A stretch of 22,552 nucleotides of DNA from Candidatus Cloacimonadota bacterium (GTDB lineage: Bacteria > Muiribacteriota > UBA6191 > JACPRK01), in contig JAJFLN010000485.1 of the NCBI GenBank assembly GCA_021772705.1, forward strand, positions 1 to 22,552, read 5' to 3'. The position numbers and the translations under genes are program-made. The notes under the pieces were generated by a model, which saw only the letters and a program-made list of their open reading frames with translations, made no database searches and had not been told where the DNA came from. Shown here piece after piece: positions 1 through 6,349 of the stretch (its first letter is position 1; every line of letters begins with the position of its first letter).

Positions 1-34
1 TTCAAACATTCCTTCCACTACTTCATGGGCATTG
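1..34 (-). repeat. Edge of a dispersed repeat, second copy at 8493-8526
   Basis: Read on the minus strand, the first 34 bases match 8493-8526 on the plus strand at 33 of 34 positions. The match stops at base 35 here and at base 8492 there, which defines one border of the repeat. In the internal copy this border is followed at once by two perfect hairpins, so the repeat here probably continues to the left, outside the window. Its function is unknown. It lies 40 bases past the stop codon of the mrfB-like gene. Confidence 0.7.
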
Positions 35-74
35 TTGTTAACTGGGGCTGGGCCGGCTTCTTCACTCGGCTCGA

Positions 75-1349
75 TCAGGATCGGCTACGGTCGCGGCGGC
101 GCTGGAGTCTATCCCGGCGTTTTCTGAAGGCCTGCCGCTGGACCTCGTGTCTTCTGACGGAGCGAAGCAGAGGACCGTTGAGTCGAATGAGAGCCCGATC
201 TACGTACTGCAAGGCCAGTTCAAAGTCCTTGAGCCGATGCTCGGCCTGTTTGGCCAGGGCTTCGAGAGCTTCCAGATCTTCCCAACCGTCGGCCAGGCGG
301 CCCCACTCGGCCCGGGCCTGCTCGTGACGTCCCATGCGGGACAGGGTCCGGGCCAGACCCCGCGAGGCCTGTCGTAGAATAGAGGGCTCCTGCTCCAGGG
401 CAATCGCCCTGCGAAAGGCGACGATGGCCTCGTCATAGGACCGAACGGCCTGATAGCTGCCAGCCACGCCCAGGGATTCGGCGCCCGTCTCTGCCTGCCC
501 TCCGAGTGCCCGTGCAGCCGCTGCCAGGATCGAGCAGAGACTCAACAAGTCCATCCTGTTATGTTCCAGAATGGGTTCGATCAGGTCGATCCGATTCCGT
601 GTCAGGTACTCGACATACAAGGGGGGGATGAGCGCTCCCGGTACGTCGTCGACCCTTCGTACTCCCAGGAGGTCTCGCTCCACTCGGGCGAGGGACATCT
701 CTGGAAGCCGATGTTTCCAGAGGCGGCGGGCGGCATGCAGGAGGTCCAGGTGTGGAAGTCCCAGACCAAGAGGGCGGAGTCTGTTGAAGACGAAACGTCC
801 AGCCAACAAGGGAAGGTCGAAGGACTTACCGTTGTAGCTGACGACACCGGTGCGATGCTCCAGGAACTCCGACAGGTGCAAGAGGACGGCTGCCTCCTCG
901 TCGAAGTCGCGCATGAAGAGCTGGCGGACAAAGAACCGGTCCCCGTCGAATCCGGCTGCTCCGATCAGAAAGGGAACTGTTCCGGCGCCTCCCGAGAGCC
1001 CCGTGGTCTCCGTATCGAGGAAGAGGGCGCCCTCGATGTCGAATCGGGCCATCTCCGGATCCCGGGCCAGGGTCTTCAGGGCTGCCGGGCCACAGCGAAG
1101 CGCGGCGTCCAGGGGGTGGTTTCCCTGGAGCCAGTCCAGCGGGTAAAGATGCTCCACCATCGGGAAGGTGCCGCACCGGTTCGAGATCAGGACAGCACCT
1201 CGTGGTGAGGTGCGTAACGCAGAGGGCCTGGAGGAATGAACTTCTGGGAGGCAGATCTCCGCCCCGGGTGAGTAGCTGCCGGACTCCGGGACCTGTGGAC
1301 TGACCCCGGCCGGTCCAAGTCGTCCTAACCGATCCCGCAGACTGCTCAT
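75..1349 (-). CDS. mrfB: MrfB/YprB-like DEDD exonuclease with C-terminal TPR region
   Basis: The 424-residue protein has an RNase H-fold 3'-5' exonuclease domain of the YprB type at about residues 105-285, followed by a TPR-like helical tail at about 290-400. Catalytic acidic residues are visible: LDTETTGL (D112, E114), YNGKSFDLPLL (D178) and EHNRMDLL (H263, D267). In Bacillus subtilis, MrfB is a metal-dependent exonuclease that works with the helicase MrfA in a UvrABC-independent repair route for mitomycin C damage; the same role is inferred here. The frame is open up to 1574, but the ATG at 1349 is preferred because it overlaps the mrfA stop as ATGA (1346-1349), implying translational coupling. 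The longer version would overlap mrfA by over 220 bases with low-complexity residues. The C terminus is Arg-rich. Confidence 0.88.
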   Translation of the reverse strand: MSSLRDRLGRLGPAGVSPQVPESGSYSPGAEICLPEVHSSRPSALRTSPRGAVLISNRCGTFPMVEHLYPLDWLQGNHPLDAALRCGPAALKTLARDPEMARFDIEGALFLDTETTGLSGGAGTVPFLIGAAGFDGDRFFVRQLFMRDFDEEAAVLLHLSEFLEHRTGVVSYNGKSFDLPLLAGRFVFNRLRPLGLGLPHLDLLHAARRLWKHRLPEMSLARVERDLLGVRRVDDVPGALIPPLYVEYLTRNRIDLIEPILEHNRMDLLSLCSILAAAARALGGQAETGAESLGVAGSYQAVRSYDEAIVAFRRAIALEQEPSILRQASRGLARTLSRMGRHEQARAEWGRLADGWEDLEALEALAKQAEHRLKDFELALQYVDRALIRLNGPLLRSVRRHEVQRQAFRKRRDRLQRRRDRSRS

Positions 1350-3712
1350 GTACTGGGGCTGACCTCCGCCGCTGAAGCCGGCAGTTTCGGAGGGGACCCG
1401 GGTGGTTGGAGTGTCGGCAAGCCCGAGGCATCGAGGGCCCTCTCCAGGAGATTCAGGGCGGTGATCTTTCCCTGTTCGCCGACCTCCAGGGAAGGACCCA
1501 CGCAGGAGGGGCAGCCGTCCTGGCACGGGCAGCGGGTGACGATGTCCGCCGCGGCCCGAAAGATGGTGCGGCACCCGTCGTAGATCTTCTCCGAGAAGCC
1601 AACGCCCCCGGGGTGATTGTCGTAGATGTAGACCGTGGAGCGGCGAGTGAAAGGTGACTGGACCATCGCCACGGAGCGGATGTCGTGACGCTCGCCCATC
1701 ACGAACAGGGGGACGACGTGACGGAGAATGTTGGCCAGGGCTTTCAAGCCCAGCCCCATCTGTTCCAGGGAGACCCCAAGAGTCTGGTGGTGATCCACGC
1801 CGTAGGAGAACCAGAACGAGGTGGTCTGTATCTCCTGCTCCGGCAGGTGGATCTGGCCCCAGCCCACGTTCTCATGGGTGTGAAACCGGATCTTCTTGTA
1901 GATCGTCGGAATCGTGGTGACTGCCACCTCGCCATGGGCTCTGGAGCCTCCATCCCTCTCCTCTTCCTGGAACACATCCAGGACCTTGATGTCGGTCTTC
2001 ACTTCCGCGTCGGTGTAGTAATCGACCTCCACGGGATGGGCCAGGGCCCGCTTGCCCTCGAGATCGAACTTCTCGATCTGATACTGGCGGCTCTCGTGCA
2101 GATAGATGGCATCGTCGTGAACGATCTCCGGCGCCGAGCCCCAGTCGACCTCGCCTATGACGCGGTCGTTGACCGTGTCATGGATGACCACGTTGTCCGT
2201 GCTGGCTGACCGGAGGGAGACATCCCCGGCCGGGTAGACGTCGGTCATCCAGTGCCATCGATCTCCAACGTGACGCAGTACTCGGTGTTCCTCGAGGAAT
2301 TGCAGGATCTGGGAGAAGTCTTCGTGACAATCGCCGAATGCCTCTCCATCCTCGAAGGGAAGCTCGTAGGCGGCGCACTTCACATGAGAGATCAGGATGA
2401 CCAGGTTGTCCGGATTGAGAGTGGCTCCCTCCGGAGACCTGCCAAAGAAGTAGTCCGGATGATCCACCATGTACTGGTCCAGGGGGGTCGAGCTGGCCAC
2501 GAGTATGGCCACCGAGCTGCCTTGCCGGCGCCCCGCCCTGCCCGCCTGCTGCCACGCGGATGCCACCGTCCCGGGGTAGCCGGCCATGACCGCCACTTCA
2601 AGGCTGCCGATATCGATGCCCAGCTCCAGGGCGTTGGTGCTGACCACCCCCATCACCCGGCCGTCCCGGAGGGCCTGTTCGATGCCTCTTCGTTCCGTTG
2701 GCAGGTAACCGCCCCGGTATCCCCGGATCAGGTCCTGGCTCTTGTGACGGCGGCGCATGGACTCCCTCAGATACGTGACCAGAACCTCCACCGTGAGCCG
2801 GCTGCGGGCGAAGACGATGCTGGGGCATCCGCGAGACAGGAATCGGTCCGTCACATCCCGGGTTTCCTTCAGGACACTGCGGCGAATGCCCAGCTCCTTG
2901 TTGACCACTGGTGGGTTGTAGAGGATGAAGTGCTTTTCCCCCGAGGGTGCTCCGTTCTGATCGATGACCTCCACGGGCTCTTCGAGAAGCCGGCTGGCCA
3001 GCTCTCCCGGGTTGGCGATGGTGGCGGAACAGCAGATGAACTGCGGCGAGGAGCCGTAGAAACGGCAGATTCTCTTGAGGCGGCGGATGACGTTGGCCAG
3101 GTGGCTTCCGAAGACTCCCCGGTAGTGATGCAGTTCATCGAGCACGACGTAGCGAAGGTTCTCGAAGAGCCGGGTCCAACGTGTGTGGTGCGGCAGGATT
3201 CCGGAGTGGAGCATGTCCGGGTTGGTGACGACGATGTGCCCGGCGGCTCGAATGGACCTGCGGGCGTCGGCCGGGGTGTCACCGTCGAAAGTGAAGGTCT
3301 TGATGTCTGCTTCCAGGGCTGTGACCAGGCCGTGGAGTTCATCGACCTGATCGGCGGAGAGCGCCTTGGTCGGAAAGAGGAAGAGTGACCTCGAGTCGGG
3401 CCGGGAGAGCAGGTCGTTCAAGACCGGCAGGTTGTAGCAGAGTGTCTTGCCCGATGAGGTAGGAGTGACGACGACCACGTTGCGACCCTCGGCGATTCGC
3501 TCCAGGGTCGTGGCCTGGTGGGAGTAGAGGGAGGGGATTCCCTTCGTCTTCAGGATGGCTGCGAGCCGCGGGTCAATCGTCGAGGGGAAGGGAACGACCT
3601 TTGCCTCCCGGGGGGGCAAGACCTTCCAGTCCCGCACCTTCTCCATGAAGCGTGAATCGGCCCGAAGTTCATCGAGCAATCCATCGAGGGCCGGCCGACT
3701 TTCAGGGGACAT
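1346..3712 (-). CDS. mrfA: MrfA/YprA-like superfamily 2 DNA helicase with DUF1998 domain
   Basis: This 788-residue protein is a complete SF2 DEAD/DEAH-type helicase. Visible motifs are Walker A TPTSSGKT (83-90), PTKAL (114-118), Walker B DELH (192-195), SAT (229-231), STNALELGIDIG (358-369) and QQAGRAGRR (388-396). The C-terminal half is the DUF1998/MZB region, with YDNHPGGVGF (697-706) and a four-cysteine zinc site RCPCQDGCPSC (C728, C730, C734, C737). This is the architecture of B. subtilis MrfA (YprA), a 3'-5' helicase used with MrfB against mitomycin C lesions. The MrfB-like exonuclease follows with a 4-base overlap. No Shine-Dalgarno sequence is seen before the ATG; the promoter at 3722-3750 predicts a transcript start near the ATG. 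The length fits the family and no key motif is missing. Confidence 0.93.
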   Translation of the reverse strand: MSPESRPALDGLLDELRADSRFMEKVRDWKVLPPREAKVVPFPSTIDPRLAAILKTKGIPSLYSHQATTLERIAEGRNVVVVTPTSSGKTLCYNLPVLNDLLSRPDSRSLFLFPTKALSADQVDELHGLVTALEADIKTFTFDGDTPADARRSIRAAGHIVVTNPDMLHSGILPHHTRWTRLFENLRYVVLDELHHYRGVFGSHLANVIRRLKRICRFYGSSPQFICCSATIANPGELASRLLEEPVEVIDQNGAPSGEKHFILYNPPVVNKELGIRRSVLKETRDVTDRFLSRGCPSIVFARSRLTVEVLVTYLRESMRRRHKSQDLIRGYRGGYLPTERRGIEQALRDGRVMGVVSTNALELGIDIGSLEVAVMAGYPGTVASAWQQAGRAGRRQGSSVAILVASSTPLDQYMVDHPDYFFGRSPEGATLNPDNLVILISHVKCAAYELPFEDGEAFGDCHEDFSQILQFLEEHRVLRHVGDRWHWMTDVYPAGDVSLRSASTDNVVIHDTVNDRVIGEVDWGSAPEIVHDDAIYLHESRQYQIEKFDLEGKRALAHPVEVDYYTDAEVKTDIKVLDVFQEEERDGGSRAHGEVAVTTIPTIYKKIRFHTHENVGWGQIHLPEQEIQTTSFWFSYGVDHHQTLGVSLEQMGLGLKALANILRHVVPLFVMGERHDIRSVAMVQSPFTRRSTVYIYDNHPGGVGFSEKIYDGCRTIFRAAADIVTRCPCQDGCPSCVGPSLEVGEQGKITALNLLERALDASGLPTLQPPGSPPKLPASAAEVSPST

Positions 3713-3721
3713 GCGTACTGA

Positions 3722-3750
3722 AAGCTACGTACCGAAGTGGAATTTGTCAA
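3722..3750 (-). promoter_or_regulatory. Sigma70-like promoter for mrfAB, possibly leaderless
   Basis: On the minus strand a perfect TTGACA (3745-3750) is separated by exactly 17 bases from TAGCTT (3722-3727), a weak -10 box. The ATG of mrfA lies only 9 bases past the -10 box, so transcription should start at or just before the start codon. That agrees with the lack of a ribosome binding site. No LexA-type operator was recognised. Confidence 0.45.
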
Positions 3751-3778
3751 TAGAGGGTGAACAGATGTTTAATCTGAG

Positions 3779-3809
3779 CGGGGACATACGACTGGCCCCA
3801 GGAAACTGG
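3779..3809 (+). repeat. Half copy of a REP-like palindrome
   Basis: GGGGACATACGACT followed by CCCCAGGAAACTGG matches one half of the complete palindrome at 9242-9298 (read on the minus strand) with few differences. The other half is missing: the sequence runs straight into the transposase remnant. This indicates a recombination or deletion junction between two mobile sequences. Confidence 0.55.
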
Positions 3810-4015
3810 CGATCTGTCCGACAGCAAGTGTGAGGATGGTAGCTGGCCAGCGTGTCTTTCAGCTTGAGCACCATGCCATCAGCAGCCACCACATCTCGGA
3901 TGCCCTCGAACAGACCGGACAGTTTGCCTGTGGCCTGCTGTTGAACCAGGCCCTCCTCGACGACCTGCTTCAGCAGCTTGACCAGCTTGGGAGTGAACCG
4001 ATCTCGGAAACTCGA
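3805..4015 (-). pseudogene. IS4-type transposase N-terminal remnant
   Basis: Translation of the minus strand from 4015 gives about 70 residues that read like the N-terminal part of an IS4-family DDE transposase: SFRDRFTPKLVKLL, then RDVVAADGMVLKLKDTLASY, then a HP-x-C-x-RT-like segment. In this family the RDVxxxDxxVxxLxDxLA motif holds the first catalytic Asp. An in-frame TGA lies immediately upstream (4018-4016) and the rest of the transposase is absent, so the piece is dead. Downstream it is fused to the half palindrome and then to the mrfA promoter region. The family call rests on motif memory, not a search; IS1182-like or another DDE group is possible. Confidence 0.5.
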
Positions 4016-4176
4016 TCAGGCCAACACTCGCCCTCAGGCTCGCCACCCCACCCAAGAGCAGCCCAGGCAACACAACCACCCCGTACGACCCTTTGAAGGA
4101 TCTTTTCGCTGCTCAAAGGCCTACCCTCGACACACCCGCCACAGCGTCAACAAGAACGGACTCTCAGCAACTCTCA

Positions 4177-4355
4177 TTACTCAGCACGTCTGACGTCCAG
4201 CAATTGCAGTCCGCCAAGCACAGGCCCATCGAAGCCTACGATCACCTTGTACAACTTATCACTGCCATCCGGCTCCTCGTCCACACACATCAGGGCTTCG
4301 GCCTTGAGATCGATCCCATCATTTGTTGGAATCCAACCCAGATCAATGAGTTTTC
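4177..4355 (-). pseudogene. Out-of-frame 3' part of the SNase-like gene
   Basis: Past the premature stop of the nuclease-like gene, the +1 frame stays open for about 58 codons to a TAA at 4177-4179. It reads like real protein, for example LIDLGWIPTNDGIDLKAEAL and YKVIVGFDGPVLGGLQLLD, with balanced composition. Skipping one A in the AAAA run near 4357-4360 joins YYK directly to GKLIDLGW. I infer that the intact gene encoded about 235 residues and that a one-base indel, real or a sequencing error, splits it. Confidence 0.55.
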
Positions 4356-4875
4356 CTTTTGTAGTACATCGGGTAGGCGTGACCGCTCTTCAGGAGAGCG
4401 TAGTTCAGGCCCTTCTTTGGCAGCCGCACGTCGAGGTAGACGTTCGACCCATTGGCCCGATCCGTCGTGCCCGGGAACAGGAAGCAGACCGGGCGACCAT
4501 ACCTTTCGGTCGCCCGGGCGAGGATGTACGCGGGAATCCCATCGTCAGCTGAGGTGACTCTTCCGTGAGTCGGCCCCCAGAGCACATTTTGGCCCCCCAT
4601 GAACTTGAGAGCGAATATGGTGGCTGCGTGCCCGTACGCGGATGGACCTTCCTCGCCCTTGCAGTAAGTCTCGACTGAGTCCACACCCCCGATTCGAAGC
4701 TGGACGTGGTCCTTGGCGTTTCGTTTCGTCTTCGGTCCGTCCGGAGTCTCCCCGAATTCCGGATCCTTGACCATGAACTTCATCGAGTCCCCGTCAGGCG
4801 AGTAACCCCTCACGTGGACGGTACCCTTGATGAGATTGAAACCCAAGTCCTCTCCCCTTGCAGACAAGCTCGTCA
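4343..4875 (-). CDS. Staphylococcal nuclease-like (SNase/thermonuclease) protein, frameshifted near the 3' end
   Basis: The 177-residue reading frame resembles the SNase OB-fold: DGD (28-30), LRIGGVDSVET (60-70, with candidate active-site R61, D66, E69), the helix-strand pair ending in ERYGRPVCFLFP (R128, equivalent to the second catalytic Arg) and VYLDVRLPKKGLNYALLKSG near the end. SNases are Ca2+-dependent phosphodiesterases, often secreted, but no clear signal peptide is seen here, so the enzyme may be cytoplasmic or the start may be wrong. The ATG at 4875 is preferred; a TTG at 4894 in the same frame is an alternative. Neither has a good ribosome binding site. The frame stops soon after the SNase core, and coding-like sequence continues in the +1 frame to 4177. 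The gene stands alone among decayed mobile sequences. Confidence 0.65.
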
Positions 4876-5267
4876 TTGGAGCTACTGAAGTCAAACTGGT
4901 GTCCGACTGATGACGCCGGGGCTGTTCGACCCAGGTGCGTCATATTGAAGACGCAGGGCCTTGCCGGAGTTGCGCCCTTTTTTTGTGTCCGGGGTTACAT
5001 TTTTCCTTCGAGCCCCGCCTCAACCATGACGGGACCTGAGCTACTCCGTCCCGTCTAGCGTCGCAGTCTTTGTCATGCGGATACGCATCCAGTCGGCCTT
5101 CTCGCGAATTCGGTCCGAGTCGAGAGAGGACTTTTCCCGATCTCTGCGTAAGAGCCGCCAGGTGGGACGGGGGCCCGAGAAGAAAGCCCGGCTGCTTACC
5201 CCGGACCGACCAAACGGACGCGGACTGGGCCGCGAGGGGCGATACCCCTCAAGGCACTCAAGGCACT

Positions 5268-5315
5268 GAACCACCGCCGCCTGAAGGCGGTGGGTTCGGC
5301 TTCCGACTGAAGTCG
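5268..5315 (+). mobile_element. IS200/IS605-like right-end hairpin pair, orphan
   Basis: Two adjacent hairpins share a TGAA loop. The first (5268-5297) is an imperfect stem around CCGCCTGAAGGCGG flanked by GAACC / GGGTTC; the second (5304-5315) is CGAC-TGAA-GTCG. This order resembles the 3' ends of IS200/IS605 and IS1341-type elements, where the last hairpin lies beside the cleavage site and overlaps the omega-RNA of TnpB. No TnpB or TnpA domain (such as the C-terminal zinc finger) was recognised upstream, so this would be a solo end or the relic of a deleted element. Confidence 0.4.
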
Positions 5316-5961
5316 ACTAAAGCGAGCCGGCGACGCAGACCTTCATCTCACGCACCTCTCTGCCGCTTCTGCAGTCGTCGTCTGGAGCACTCGGCTCGAC
5401 GCCAAGAGCTCCCGATCCTGAACTCCCACCCCCGTTCGTTTCCTCAGCGATCTGCCCGGGGAGACCCAGCTTGCAGTTTGACTACCGCTTGCTCCTCCTA
5501 CGACGTCGGGTTGCAAGCCTCCCAAAGGAGAGGGGGTTCACCTATCTCGGAGGCGGGACACTAGGTGTCGCGATGGAAGGCCAGGTGGCGAAAGCAGCCA
5601 AAATCTCGAAACATGCACGTCTTGGGGTGTGCTGCGCCATCGAGAGTGTGCCATCTTGATCGGGCGACAAGAAATCAATGACTGTCTGAGAGGGTGCAAC
5701 CGTTTTCGGACGACGTATCCAAAAGTGCCCCGAAGCCCGCTCCTGGTGCGGGGTTTCCAGGCAACGACGTCGGCCCGTCGGGTGCCCGTCCTTCAGCTCG
5801 AATGTCGGCCCGAAAGCGCGACATATCGCCTCCCACGGGTTCGGTCATCCCGCACATGCGGTCGCTCGTCTGATACGAGCGCAATGCAGGTGTGGCAAAA
5901 TGTCTCAATCGGACCCGAATTCCTCATCAAATCGACATTCTTCCGTCGTCCGAAAACATGT

Positions 5962-6275
5962 GCACCCCCTACAGACAGGAACTCTGGCCACGCTCCATAG
6001 AGCGACCATGGTAAATTCGCCACAAACCTACACTGGAAAACCGCTTTCGAGGCTCTCCATAGGCGTGCAACGTGAAATGGACACAGTCATGGATAGGAGC
6101 AGCATCTACGAGAGTTGAGGGCACGAGATTCCATGCCACGACTACAGGACAACCATGGATGCCGCGTCGACTTTCAACGCGATCATGCACCAACGGCCAG
6201 CGAGTCCTTTGTCTTGGCGGGAGTTCCTGACAGACAACGTAACGCAAGAGAGTGCAGGCCATGAAGCACAATGTC
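5962..6275 (-). repeat. Left arm of a diverged inverted repeat flanking the GT-C gene
   Basis: Read on the minus strand, this segment aligns with the plus strand at about 8604-8897. The best block (6231 down to about 6183, against 8632-8680) is close to 80% identical by eye. Weaker blocks continue to the far end, where GGAGTTCCTGTCAGT is matched by AGAGTTCCTGTCTGT. Small gaps are needed. A minus-strand reading frame crosses this copy but the other copy is interrupted by stops, so coding is doubtful. It starts about 75 bases before the GT-C gene. Confidence 0.6.
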
Positions 6276-6335
6276 CGCGGCGGCTTCGAAAGTCCGCGAG
6301 GCAATGAGTCGCTCGTAGTGTGCCGGGCTAGCGAT

Positions 6336-6342
6336 AAGGAGA
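6336..6342 (+). promoter_or_regulatory. Ribosome binding site of the GT-C gene
   Basis: AAGGAGA lies 7 bases before the ATG at 6350. It is the best Shine-Dalgarno match upstream of this gene and fixes the start codon. Confidence 0.8.
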
Positions 6343-6349
6343 CAGGCGG

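Larger units (their letters stand above)
4895..6349. other. Gene-poor region of about 1.45 kb
   Basis: All open frames here are short, overlap on several frames and show no recognisable domain, so no gene is called. Items seen are a T-run after an imperfect GC-rich stem (about 4953-4984, a possible terminator with no plus-strand gene before it), the IS200/IS605-like hairpin pair (5268-5315) and the left arm of a diverged inverted repeat (5962-6275). No tRNA-like cloverleaf was recognised. The region looks like a graveyard of mobile sequences. Confidence 0.6.

Noticed and set aside
2252..3388. Plus-strand open frame of 378 codons
   Set aside because: It is antisense to the mrfA helicase, which has all its motifs; no domain is visible in the plus-strand product.
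4953..4984. Terminator-like stem with seven T
   Set aside because: The stem is short and imperfect and no plus-strand gene precedes it, so it was not called as a feature.
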